DNA of 64,000 nt from Colimorpha sp045597945. Its GTDB lineage: Bacteria > Bacteroidota > Bacteroidia > Bacteroidales > P3. Both the position numbers and the translations under genes were made by a program. Positions within the stretch are counted from its first letter, which is position 1; the number at the start of each line of letters is the position of its first letter. The notes below the pieces were generated by a model, which was not told the origin of the DNA, did not search any database, and saw nothing but the letters and a program-made list of their open reading frames with translations. The stretch is taken from positions 1 to 64,000 of the forward strand of contig JAZLLD010000065.1 of NCBI GenBank assembly GCA_045597945.1, written 5' to 3'. This document shows positions 8,304-16,832 of this stretch, piece after piece.

Positions 8304-9540
8304 CGCATTTTTTTTGAATACTGATGCCTTTTAAGGAAAAAAGTTTCTTCTTATATTAGATTTCTAGACTTTCTCAATGGCAATGCGACAAATAAACATT
8401 TCATTAGATGACAGATTTTCAACCAATAGCAGCCGTAAGGCAAAATATCTGAGAATGTAAAATTATACTTGTAAAATGTATAACAGATTGGGGGGCGAAA
8501 CTGCCAAACACACAGGTCATTGTGTAGTTTCAGAATCATCCGACCTCAGCCACGATACCCGACGTACGCAGCTAACAACCAAGAAGATAACCATCATCAT
8601 CAAACCGTTAAAATGTAAAATTGTAAAATCACGTTTTGTAAGCAAAACCACGATTTTGCCCATACTTGCTGATTTTTGATTTTACATTTTACATTTCGTA
8701 GTCAATTTTACATTCTCATTTTACATTTTCCGATGTTTTTGCCGGACCAACAGCAACTGCTCATGCCTAATTTCCAACACCTTACCACTTGTTCTAGGAA
8801 ACAAGTATTGGCAAATGTAAAATGTAAAACGCAATTTTCGGAAACACACAGAAAAACGCACCCAAGCAAGTCAATTTGGATTATACATTTTACAATGTGG
8901 TTGGATGTCCAGCAGATATAGAATACTTTCTTGGATTTATAGAACCATAATTCTATATCTGCGCCAAATCATCCGGCATTGAGTATTTTTGACGAGCGAA
9001 TAATTAAACAGTTGTTATTCAAACGGTAACGCACCAGCATTCTCTCTATCAAAAGATGTCCGCCACATCAGCACGGCCCTAAATATAGAATATAGAATCG
9101 CATAACACATTGATTATACACAAATGTGCACACTGCTGCAAAAATCCATTCTATATTCTATATTTTGGAGATTTCATGCATTCATTGTTCACCCCATGCG
9201 GGCCCGCTCCCCCAACCGTGTCTATCCCGTAGAATCAACGGAGCTACAGCGAAGTTACAGCGAACCTATGCTCTACCCACACCCGCGCACAGAAATGCCG
9301 GTTTCATCTTCGGCAAAAGCTCATCATTCATTTTGGTTGAGAAGAAAGTTAAAGTGGCCATTGGCTCCAAAAAGTGTAGACCCGTTGTAACTCCGTTGAA
9401 GGCCCGTTGTAGACCCGCTCCGTGGAACGGCCAACGGAGGATGTTTCACAGGGTGTTCGCACCCTCATCGGTTTCCGGCCACTAAATGCAACCGAGAGCC
9501 ATTCTGAGCCGGCGATTGGCAAAAACTTGGTCCGCACTGC
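8304..9540. repeat. Gene desert rich in short dispersed repeats
   Basis: No convincing gene in 1.2 kb. Between about 8456 and 8900 the word TGTAAAA or its complement occurs roughly eleven times in both orientations. An inverted pair of 18-base arms, AAATATAGAATATAGAAT and its complement, lies at 9080-9097 and 9148-9165. Further on (9215-9420) are loosely repeated pieces around GTAGACCCG and CGGAGCTACAGCG. The same TATAGAATATAGAAT words recur in the desert at 28.9-29.6 kb. Confidence 0.6.
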
Positions 9541-9553
9541 ACCACAAAAAAGA

Positions 9554-9577
9554 AAAAAGGTGCCCGAAGGCACCTTT
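9554..9577 (-). terminator. Rho-independent terminator after the frd genes
   Basis: A GGTGCC/GGCACC stem with a CGAA loop is flanked by A and T runs on both sides, so it can act in both directions. It lies 28 bases past the stop codon of the iron-sulfur subunit gene and ends the long leftward energy block. Confidence 0.85.
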
Positions 9578-9604
9578 TTTTGCGTATGATAAATAAGCTG
9601 GGGC

Positions 9605-10369
9605 TTATTTTTCTTTGCGGTCGCGACCGAACAAAGAGCCAATCCACTGACGGTTGAGGCGGGCGATGTTCTGACGCTTGATTTCCTTGGGGCACTCAGC
9701 CTCGCAGGCGTAGGTGTTGGTGCAGGCACCAAAACCGAGTTCGTCCATCTTGCAGACCATCTTCTGCACACGGTCCTGAGCTTCGACCTGACCCTGGGGA
9801 AGGAGGGCGAGGTGGCTGACCTTTGCGGAGACGAAGAGCATGGCGGAAGCATTCTTACAAGCAGCTACGCAGGCACCGCAACCGATGCAAGCAGCAGCGT
9901 CCATGGCCTGGTCGGCCTGGTGCTTGGGAATGAGGATGGAGTTGGCATCGGGCACGCCACCGGTGGTGGTGCTGATGTAACCGCCAGCCTGGATGATCTT
10001 ATCGAAAGCAGTGCGGTCGACAACGAGGTCGCGGATGACGGGGAATGCCTTGGCACGCCAGGGTTCGATCCAGATTTCGTCGCCATCGTTGAACTTGCGC
10101 ATGTGGAGCTGGCAGGTGGTGACACCATCGTCGTTGCCGTGAGGACGGCCGTTGATGTAGAGGCCACACATACCGCAGATACCCTCGCGGCAGTCGTTAT
10201 CGAAGCAGACGGGGTGGGTGATGTGGTCTTCGTTGAGGAGCTGTTCGTTGAGGATGTCGAGCATCTCAAGGAAGGAGCAGTCGGGGGTAATGTTGTCGAC
10301 GGTATAGGTCTTGAATTCTCCCTTAGCTTGGGCGTTCTCCTGACGCCAGATATGTAGTGTGAATTTCAT
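9605..10369 (-). CDS. frdB: Fumarate reductase / succinate dehydrogenase iron-sulfur subunit
   Basis: Electron-transfer subunit that links FAD in FrdA to menaquinol at the membrane. The N-terminal ferredoxin domain has the 2Fe-2S ligands in CREGICGMCG (near residues 60-69) with a later Cys in TTCQLHM. The C-terminal domain has CIGCGACVAACKNA (near 158-171) and CTNTYACEAECPKEI (near 216-230), which ligate the 4Fe-4S and 3Fe-4S clusters. The 254-aa length is normal. It starts two bases after the stop of frdA, so the two are translated together. In Bacteroidales this complex works as fumarate reductase in anaerobic growth but can in principle run either way. Confidence 0.95.
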   Translation of the reverse strand: MKFTLHIWRQENAQAKGEFKTYTVDNITPDCSFLEMLDILNEQLLNEDHITHPVCFDNDCREGICGMCGLYINGRPHGNDDGVTTCQLHMRKFNDGDEIWIEPWRAKAFPVIRDLVVDRTAFDKIIQAGGYISTTTGGVPDANSILIPKHQADQAMDAAACIGCGACVAACKNASAMLFVSAKVSHLALLPQGQVEAQDRVQKMVCKMDELGFGACTNTYACEAECPKEIKRQNIARLNRQWIGSLFGRDRKEK

Positions 10370-10371
10370 GA

Positions 10372-12324
10372 CTATTTGTAATTACGTTTTGCAATGGTGA
10401 TATATTCGTACTGGAGGTCTTCCTTGGACATCTCCTCCTCGACGTTGTGGCCTTTGTACTCCCAAGCGCCGACATACATGAAGTTCTCGTCGTCGCGCTG
10501 AGTCTCGCCATCCTCGGTCTGATGCTCGGTGCGGAAGTGGCCGCCGCAGCTTTCCTCGCGGTGGTTGGCATCCTGGATCATGAGTTTGGCAAGTTCGAAG
10601 TAGTCCTGCAAACGGTAGCACTTCTCAAGTTCGGGATTGAACTCGTTGGGGGTGCCAGGAACGGAGACCTGCTGGTAGAACTGTTCTTCGAGTTCGGCAA
10701 CCTTCTGCTTGGCGATGGCCAGGCTTTCGGTGTTGCGAGCCATACCGACATATTCCCACATGATGTGGCCGAGGGCCTTGTGGAAGTGGTCGACGGTGTG
10801 GACCTCGCCCTGAGCGTTCTTGCCGATAGCGAAGAGTTTCTCGATACGCTCGCGAACATCGTTCTCAGCCTTCTCGAACTCAGGAGTCTCGCTGGAGATC
10901 TTGCCAACGTAGATCTGGTCGGCAAGGTAGTTCTGCATGGTGTAGGGCAGTACGAAGTAGCCATCGCTCAAGCCCTGCATAAGTGCGGAAGCACCAAGAC
11001 GGTTAGCACCGTGGTCGGAGAAGTTAGCCACAGCAGCGGCGAAGAGGCCGGGGATGGTGGAGTGGAGCTCGTAGTCAACCCAGAGGCCGCCCATGGTGTA
11101 GTGGACAGCGGGATAGATCATCATAGGGGTCTCGTAGGGGTTCTGAGCGGTGATCTTCTCATACATCTGGAAGAGGTTGCCGTAGCGCTGCTCAACAACG
11201 TCCTTGCCAAGACGCTTGATAGCGCTGGCGAAATCGAGATACACACCAAGACCAGTTTCGGCTACGCCGTAGCCAGCATCGCAACGCTCTTTAGCTGCGC
11301 GAGATGCGACGTCGCGAGGAACGAGGTTACCGAAAGCGGGATAACGACGCTCGAGATAGTAGTCGCGGTCTTCTTCAGCGATGTCGGTGGGTTTGAGTTT
11401 ACCGGCACGGATGGCTTCGGCATCTTCTTTCTTCTTGGGAACCCAGATGCGACCATCGTTACGAAGAGACTCAGACATAAGGGTGAGCTTGGACTGGAAG
11501 TCGCCGTGGACGGGGATACAGGTGGGGTGGATCTGAACGTAGCAGGGGTTGGCGAAGAAGGCACCCTTCTTGTGGCAAGCCCAAGCACCGGAGACGTTGG
11601 AGTTCATGGCGTTGGTGGAGAGGAAGTATACGTTGCCATAACCACCGGTTGCAACCACGACTGCGTGAGCAGCATAGCGCTCAAGTTTACCGGTAACGAG
11701 GTTGCGGGCAATGATACCGCGAGCACGGCCATCGACCATGACGAGGTCCATCATCTCGTGACGCTCATGGAGTTTCACGCTACCGCGAGCGATCTCGCGG
11801 CTGAGTGCGCTGTAAGCACCAAGGAGGAGCTGCTGACCGGTTTGACCGCGGGCATAGAAGGTTCGGCTGACCTGTGCACCACCGAAAGAACGGTTGTCGA
11901 GGGTTCCACCGTAGTCGCGAGCGAAGGGAACACCCTGGGCAACGCACTGGTCGATAATGTTGTTGGAGACTTCGGCAAGACGATAGACGTTAGCTTCGCG
12001 AGCGCGATAGTCGCCACCCTTGATGGTGTCGTAGAAAAGACGATAGACAGAGTCGCCATCGTTCTGATAGTTCTTAGCAGCGTTGATACCGCCCTGAGCG
12101 GCAATAGAGTGAGCACGACGGGGAGAGTCCTGGATGCAGAAAATATCAACATCGAAGCCCATAGCGCCGAGAGAGGCGGCTGCGGAAGCACCAGCAAGAC
12201 CGGTACCAACAACGATGATGTTGATTTTGCGCTTGTTGGCGGGGTTCACCAGTTTCTGATGACCTTTATAGTTGGTCCATTTTTCAGGCAGAGGACCAGC
12301 GGGTATTTTGGAATCTAATTTCAT
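10372..12324 (-). CDS. frdA: Fumarate reductase / succinate dehydrogenase flavoprotein subunit
   Basis: Carries covalently bound FAD and the dicarboxylate site. The Rossmann motif GTGLAGASAAASLG lies near residues 41-54, the flavinylation region HSIAAQGGINAAKN near 71-84 with the histidine expected to bind FAD, and the substrate/active-site region HPTCIPVHG and YTMGGLWVDYE near 275 and 405. The 650-aa length fits the Bacteroidetes type-B enzyme. It follows the cytochrome b gene by 67 bases and precedes frdB by two. Between it and frdC is a cluster of CTAGAAATTCTAGA-like palindromes (12350-12380), also seen at 55894-55914 between pgk and ispG. Confidence 0.96.
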   Translation of the reverse strand: MKLDSKIPAGPLPEKWTNYKGHQKLVNPANKRKINIIVVGTGLAGASAAASLGAMGFDVDIFCIQDSPRRAHSIAAQGGINAAKNYQNDGDSVYRLFYDTIKGGDYRAREANVYRLAEVSNNIIDQCVAQGVPFARDYGGTLDNRSFGGAQVSRTFYARGQTGQQLLLGAYSALSREIARGSVKLHERHEMMDLVMVDGRARGIIARNLVTGKLERYAAHAVVVATGGYGNVYFLSTNAMNSNVSGAWACHKKGAFFANPCYVQIHPTCIPVHGDFQSKLTLMSESLRNDGRIWVPKKKEDAEAIRAGKLKPTDIAEEDRDYYLERRYPAFGNLVPRDVASRAAKERCDAGYGVAETGLGVYLDFASAIKRLGKDVVEQRYGNLFQMYEKITAQNPYETPMMIYPAVHYTMGGLWVDYELHSTIPGLFAAAVANFSDHGANRLGASALMQGLSDGYFVLPYTMQNYLADQIYVGKISSETPEFEKAENDVRERIEKLFAIGKNAQGEVHTVDHFHKALGHIMWEYVGMARNTESLAIAKQKVAELEEQFYQQVSVPGTPNEFNPELEKCYRLQDYFELAKLMIQDANHREESCGGHFRTEHQTEDGETQRDDENFMYVGAWEYKGHNVEEEMSKEDLQYEYITIAKRNYK

Positions 12325-12391
12325 GATGTTATTCTGTTTAATGTTTACTAGAAATTCTAGATACTCTAGCTTTTCTAGAAAGATCTATTGA

Positions 12392-13354
12392 TTAGAGGCC
12401 AATGAAGACTAAGATAACAACGGCAGCGAACATGAGGCAGACGAGCCAAGCGTAGACCTGAGCAACGCACTCAATGGCTTTGTTGTACTTGTAGTTGTTT
12501 AGGCCGAGGGTCTGGAATGCGGATGCAAAAGCATGACGCATGTGGAACCATACGACTGCGAAGAAGATGAGGTAGAGGATGGCCATGAGGGGATTGTGGA
12601 ATTTCTCGCGAGCCATGTAGTAGAAGTCGGGTTCGGCAGTGTTGCGACCGAAGACGGCATCGATAGCAGCCTTGTCCTCTTTATTGAGGTGGCGGAAATA
12701 CTTGTGGTTCTCGGAGATTTTCTCAGGGTCGTTGAGGATGGTAGCGATGGGAACAAGTTCGGCCATGGATTCAAGCTGCTTGTTGATTTCTGCAAGCTGT
12801 TCAGCGGGAATCTGATCCTTGTACTGCTCAATCTGCTGCTGGTTTGCAGCGAGGAACTCTTCGGGGCTCATGCCATACTGAGCAGAAGCCTGAACGAGCT
12901 GGTTGAGCTCCTGATTTTCCTGCATCTCTTCAACTTTCACCATGTACTGGCCTTCAACGAAACCAATTTTGACAAAGTAGAAGTCGCAGAAGTGGACAAG
13001 GATGAGGACGAGCATGAGGGTACCGGTCCAGATCATGAGTTTGGAACCGACATGGGTCTTGGTCTTGCTGGGCTGGTGGTAACGTTCGGTACCACGGGCT
13101 TTGCGGTTGGTGAACCATAACCAGAGGGTCATGATGATGTGGAGAGCGAGGGAGGCGATGAGGACAACCTCGAAGACCTTCACGATCCAGTTGGTGCCCA
13201 TGAAATGGCAGAAGGCGCTATACCAAGCACCGTCATCGTGACGCAGGATGCACAAGTTGGCACATGCGTGGAACAGCAAGAAGATGAGCAGGAAGCCACC
13301 GAGAAGGGCTACGCAAAGCTTCTTGGTAATGGATTGAAGTTTGGGTAAATTCAT
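12392..13354 (-). CDS. frdC: Fumarate reductase / succinate dehydrogenase cytochrome b subunit with large insertion
   Basis: Membrane anchor with five predicted helices (about residues 13-35, 58-80, 106-130, 254-278 and 297-319) and histidines suited to haem b binding (H29, H72, H121, H271, H274). It passes electrons between menaquinol and FrdB. The usual family length is about 225-240 aa; here it is 320 aa because a hydrophilic, Glu/Gln-rich helical segment of about 105 residues (roughly 135-240) separates helix III from helix IV. The reading frame stays open and composition is consistent, so this is a real domain rather than an assembly error. It is first of the frdCAB set, 95 bases after nqrF. 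Confidence 0.9.
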   Translation of the reverse strand: MNLPKLQSITKKLCVALLGGFLLIFLLFHACANLCILRHDDGAWYSAFCHFMGTNWIVKVFEVVLIASLALHIIMTLWLWFTNRKARGTERYHQPSKTKTHVGSKLMIWTGTLMLVLILVHFCDFYFVKIGFVEGQYMVKVEEMQENQELNQLVQASAQYGMSPEEFLAANQQQIEQYKDQIPAEQLAEINKQLESMAELVPIATILNDPEKISENHKYFRHLNKEDKAAIDAVFGRNTAEPDFYYMAREKFHNPLMAILYLIFFAVVWFHMRHAFASAFQTLGLNNYKYNKAIECVAQVYAWLVCLMFAAVVILVFIGL

Positions 13355-13401
13355 TTGAATTGTGTTTTTATTTATTATTACATTATTTACTTCTAGCAGG
13401 G

Positions 13402-13434
13402 AAGGGCTTAGGAGCTAGAAGGACCTAAGCCCTT
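13402..13434 (-). promoter_or_regulatory. Hairpin between nqrF and frdC
   Basis: Perfect 11-bp arms (AAGGGCTTAGG and its complement, 13402-13412 and 13424-13434) enclose an 11-base loop. No T run follows in either direction. A role in mRNA processing or differential stability of the nqr and frd parts of a shared transcript is likely but inferred. Confidence 0.5.
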
Positions 13435-13449
13435 ATACTGATTGGGTGA

Positions 13450-14757
13450 TTATTTCTTGCCACCACCGCCGAAGTCATCGTAGTCGATCATTTCGGGAGG
13501 TACGCCAAGGCTGTCAAGCATCTTGACAACTGCGGCACTCATGGGGCCAGGACCGCACATGTAGTACTCGATATCTTCGGGAGCAGGATGATCCTTGAGA
13601 TAGGTCTCATACATGACATTGTGGACGAAGCCTGCGGTGTAAGGAACGCCAGCGGCATCGGCTGCGGGGTCGGGACGGTCGAGTGCGAGATGGAAATGGA
13701 AGTTGGGGAACTCCTTCTCAATCTGGTGGAAGTCGTCGAGATAGAACACTTCGTTGAGTGCGCGAGCACCATAGAAGTAATGCATCTGGCGATCAGTGCA
13801 CTTGAGGGTCTTGGCCATGTGCATGATTTGAGCGCGGAGAGGAGCCATACCGGCACCACCACCGACCCAGATCATCTCAGGCTTGTTAGGCATATCCTCG
13901 GGATGTTCCTTGATATGGAACTCACCGTAAGGACCAGACATGATAACCTTGTCGCCAGGTTTGAGCGAGAAGATGTAGCTGGAAGCGATACCGGGGTTGA
14001 CAGGCATGAAGTTGTTGCCACCGGGCACGTGCTGGTCGCGGGGTTTGAAAGGAGGAGTAGCGATACGGACGGTAAGCATGAACACATCGCCTTCAGCAGG
14101 ATAGTTAGCCATGGAGTAGGCACGAACGGTAGGTTCGGGGTTCACGCAGCGGAGGTCAAACATCTTGAACTGTTCCCAAGCGGGGAGGTATTCGTCGGTG
14201 ATGAGGGACTTGTCGAAATCGCTGTACTTGATATCGAATTTAGGAATCTCAATCTGAGCATAAGAACCGGGAGCAAAGTCCATGTGGGCACCAGCAGGAA
14301 GCTGTACCTTGAACTCTTTGATGAAAGTGGCCACATTGCGGTTGGAGACCACGGTGCACTCATATTTCTTAATGCTGAGGATAGAGGAGGGAACGGCAAT
14401 CTTCATGTCTTCCTTGACCTTGACCTGGCAACCCAGACGCCAATGGTCCTGAATTTGTTTGCGAGTGAAGAAGCCGACCTCGGTGGGAAGGATAGAACCG
14501 CCACCTTCGAGCACGCGGCATTTGCACTGGCCGCAAGAGCCCTTACCACCGCAAGCGGAGGGAAGGAAGATTTTCTGCTCGGCGAGGGTCTGAATCAAGG
14601 AATTGCCAGTAGGCACGTCCAGTTTCTTATCGTCGTTGATGGTGATAGTCACATTGCCGGAGGGCATGAGCTTGGCGCGAAGCAAGAGCAGCAGGGCCAC
14701 CAGGATCAGGATGACCACCAAGAAAACAACCAATGAGGTAATTATAGTCTGTGTCAT
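13450..14757 (-). CDS. nqrF: Na+-translocating NADH:quinone reductase subunit F
   Basis: Entry point for NADH electrons. An N-terminal helix (about residues 3-27) anchors it. The 2Fe-2S domain has CGGKGSCGQCKCRVL near 69-83 with a last Cys in RLGCQVKV. The FAD-binding motif RAYSMANYP follows near 212 and the NAD-binding core IWVGGGAGMAPLR near 290-302. C-terminal YDDFGGGGKK is typical of the subunit. The 435-aa length is normal. It is the last gene of nqrABCDEF, 12 bases after nqrE. Confidence 0.97.
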   Translation of the reverse strand: MTQTIITSLVVFLVVILILVALLLLLRAKLMPSGNVTITINDDKKLDVPTGNSLIQTLAEQKIFLPSACGGKGSCGQCKCRVLEGGGSILPTEVGFFTRKQIQDHWRLGCQVKVKEDMKIAVPSSILSIKKYECTVVSNRNVATFIKEFKVQLPAGAHMDFAPGSYAQIEIPKFDIKYSDFDKSLITDEYLPAWEQFKMFDLRCVNPEPTVRAYSMANYPAEGDVFMLTVRIATPPFKPRDQHVPGGNNFMPVNPGIASSYIFSLKPGDKVIMSGPYGEFHIKEHPEDMPNKPEMIWVGGGAGMAPLRAQIMHMAKTLKCTDRQMHYFYGARALNEVFYLDDFHQIEKEFPNFHFHLALDRPDPAADAAGVPYTAGFVHNVMYETYLKDHPAPEDIEYYMCGPGPMSAAVVKMLDSLGVPPEMIDYDDFGGGGKK

Positions 14758-14769
14758 TGCTAATCGTTT

Positions 14770-15384
14770 TTAAAGTTTAATACCCATAAAGCTCATGAAT
14801 GCCAGACCCATGAGGCCGGTGATGATGAAGGTGATACCTACACCCTTAAGTGCTGGGGGAATGTGGCTGTAACGCAGTTTCTCGCGGATGGCGGCAATGC
14901 CGACAATAGCGATGAACCAACCAATTCCACTACCCAGGGAGAAGCTGACGACTTCACCGATGTTGGAATAGTCGCGCTGCTGCATGAACAGCGAACCACC
15001 CATGACGGCGCAGTTAACAGCAATAAGAGGCAGGAAGATACCCAGAGAGTTGTAGAGCGAGGGGGAGAATTTCTCTACTACCATCTCCACAATCTGCACG
15101 ATGGCTGCAATGACAGCAATGAACATGATGAGAGAGAGGAAGGAGAGGTCTACATTTTGGAACGATTCGCCTAACCAAGTGAGGGCACCGGGTTGCAAGA
15201 CATACTTGTTGAGCAAGTAGTTGACAGGCACGGTAATAAGCAGCACGAAGGTAACTGCAATACCCAGACCGGCAGAGGTCTTAACGGTCTTCGATACGGC
15301 CAAGTAGGAGCACATACCGAGGAAGAAGGCGAAAATCATGTTGTCGATGAAGATCGACTTGATAAATATATTTATATATTCCAT
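14770..15384 (-). CDS. nqrE: Na+-translocating NADH:quinone reductase subunit E
   Basis: Integral membrane subunit with six predicted helices that forms part of the Na+ path and, with NqrD, holds an iron centre between inverted half-repeats. Recognisable by the N-terminus YINIFIKSIFIDNMIFAF, the Cys in FFLGMCSYLAVSK and the later NCAVMGGSLF (the equivalent of the NCIVMGR motif in NqrD). The 204-aa length matches the family. Lies between nqrD and nqrF with short gaps. Confidence 0.96.
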   Translation of the reverse strand: MEYINIFIKSIFIDNMIFAFFLGMCSYLAVSKTVKTSAGLGIAVTFVLLITVPVNYLLNKYVLQPGALTWLGESFQNVDLSFLSLIMFIAVIAAIVQIVEMVVEKFSPSLYNSLGIFLPLIAVNCAVMGGSLFMQQRDYSNIGEVVSFSLGSGIGWFIAIVGIAAIREKLRYSHIPPALKGVGITFIITGLMGLAFMSFMGIKL

Positions 15385-15418
15385 ATTAATTTCCTTTATC
15401 TTTTATACGGTATGTTAA

Positions 15419-16039
15419 TTAGTCTTCCTGAAGTTCGGTGTCCTTGGAACGCTGAATCCAGATAATGATACCAACGAGGATGAGGGCCATGGGAGCCATG
15501 ATAACGAGACCATTGTTCTCGTAACCAATCTTATACAGACCGAGTTTCTCCATGACGGGGTATCCCCAGAGGGTGCCGCTACCGAAAAGTTCGCGGACGA
15601 AACCGAGGATGACAAGGATAATGCCATAACCCAAACCATTGCCGATACCGTCCATAAGGGACTCCATAGGCTTGTTGCTCATGGCGAAAGCCTCCAGACG
15701 ACCCATGACGATACAGTTGGTGATGATAAGGCCTACATAAACGGATAGCTGTTTGCTAACATCGTAAACAAAGGCCATAAGTACCTGGTTGACAAGAATT
15801 ACCAACGCAGACACAACCACGAGCTGCACGATGATACGAATGCGGGGGGGGATGGTGTTACGCAGGCAGGAAATGATAAGGTTAGCCAAAGCCACAACAA
15901 CGGTGACGGACAGTGCCATCACGAAGGCAGGCTTCAGCTGTGCGGTAACGGCCAAGCAAGAGCAGATACCAAGTACCTGGACGGTAATGGGGTTGTTCTT
16001 GGCCAAAGGAGTGGTGAAGATTTTAGACATTTTACTCAT
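15419..16039 (-). CDS. nqrD: Na+-translocating NADH:quinone reductase subunit D
   Basis: Six-helix membrane partner of NqrE. Diagnostic segments are PLAKNNPITVQVLGICSCLA near the N-terminus, NCIVMGRLEAFAM near residues 105-117 and GYPVMEKLGLY near the C-terminus. The 206-aa length is normal. Its start overlaps the end of nqrC by eight bases, indicating coupled translation. Confidence 0.96.
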   Translation of the reverse strand: MSKMSKIFTTPLAKNNPITVQVLGICSCLAVTAQLKPAFVMALSVTVVVALANLIISCLRNTIPPRIRIIVQLVVVSALVILVNQVLMAFVYDVSKQLSVYVGLIITNCIVMGRLEAFAMSNKPMESLMDGIGNGLGYGIILVILGFVRELFGSGTLWGYPVMEKLGLYKIGYENNGLVIMAPMALILVGIIIWIQRSKDTELQED

Positions 16040-16832
16040 GGTTTACCTCCTCTTCGTTAGCGACGCACTCAACGGCAGCCTCTGCGGGAGCGGCATTGCC
16101 ACGGGTGGCATCAATGAATTTCTGATAACGCATCAGGTCGGTGGCAAGCATCTCGTTTACGCCATTGGAGGTCATGGTGCCGCCGGTAATGGCGTCGACC
16201 TCATGCATGCCGTTAGCATCGGCATTCTTTTTGACTGCAATGGAGATAACCTGGCCATTCTCATCAAGGATTTGCTTGCCGATGAAAGGAGCCTGGAATT
16301 TTTCGGTGGTGATCTCAGCACCCAGACCGGGGGTCTCACTCTCGTGGCTGAAGGTGACACCAATGATGGTGTTCATGTCTTCGTCAAGAGCAATGTTGCT
16401 GAAGATAGCACCCCAAAGACCATTGCCTTGGGTGGGGATAACGTAGCCCTTGCGGCCGTCTTTGTTGAAAACATAGATGGGGAAAGCGCCCTTGGCACCT
16501 GACTTCTCAAGGTTCTGCTGCTCTTTCAGTTTGATATTGAAAGCGCGGGTAGGTTCTTTTGCATCAACTGTTGCCACATCGAACTGAGAGACGATGCTAC
16601 CGTCTGTAGCCACAGTGAGTTCCTGCTGGAAGTACTGGCTGTAGAGCTCGGCAGCTTCGTCGCGAGTGCAGTTTACATTGATGGCAGCCAGGAGCACCTG
16701 CATCTTCTCGTTGCGGATATTGTTGTCCTGACGTTCCTTGAGGCTCATGGCCACAACAGAAAGAATCAGAGCCACAACAACGACCAGTGCGGCAGAGTAG
16801 ATGAAGATATACTTGTTGCTAAAGTTTTTCAT
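16032..16832 (-). CDS. nqrC: Na+-translocating NADH:quinone reductase subunit C
   Basis: Membrane-anchored, externally facing subunit that carries covalent FMN on a threonine. One N-terminal helix (about residues 8-28) precedes a soluble FMN-binding domain. The attachment motif appears as ITGGTMTSNGV near residue 215, corresponding to SGAT-type motifs. GLWGAIFSNIALDED and HESETPGLGAEI are family segments. The 266-aa length is normal; a short C-terminal tail is Ala/Glu-rich. The start shares one base with the nqrB stop. Confidence 0.96.
   Translation of the reverse strand: MKNFSNKYIFIYSAALVVVVALILSVVAMSLKERQDNNIRNEKMQVLLAAINVNCTRDEAAELYSQYFQQELTVATDGSIVSQFDVATVDAKEPTRAFNIKLKEQQNLEKSGAKGAFPIYVFNKDGRKGYVIPTQGNGLWGAIFSNIALDEDMNTIIGVTFSHESETPGLGAEITTEKFQAPFIGKQILDENGQVISIAVKKNADANGMHEVDAITGGTMTSNGVNEMLATDLMRYQKFIDATRGNAAPAEAAVECVANEEEVNHE

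Noticed and set aside
9124..9485. Overlapping rightward open frames of 88 and 119 codons in the 9.1-9.5 kb desert
   Set aside because: No domain, poor composition, no promoter and located among short repeats; most likely chance frames.
10447..12318. 623-codon open frame opposite frdA
   Set aside because: Antisense shadow; no domain, while the other strand is a clear flavoprotein.
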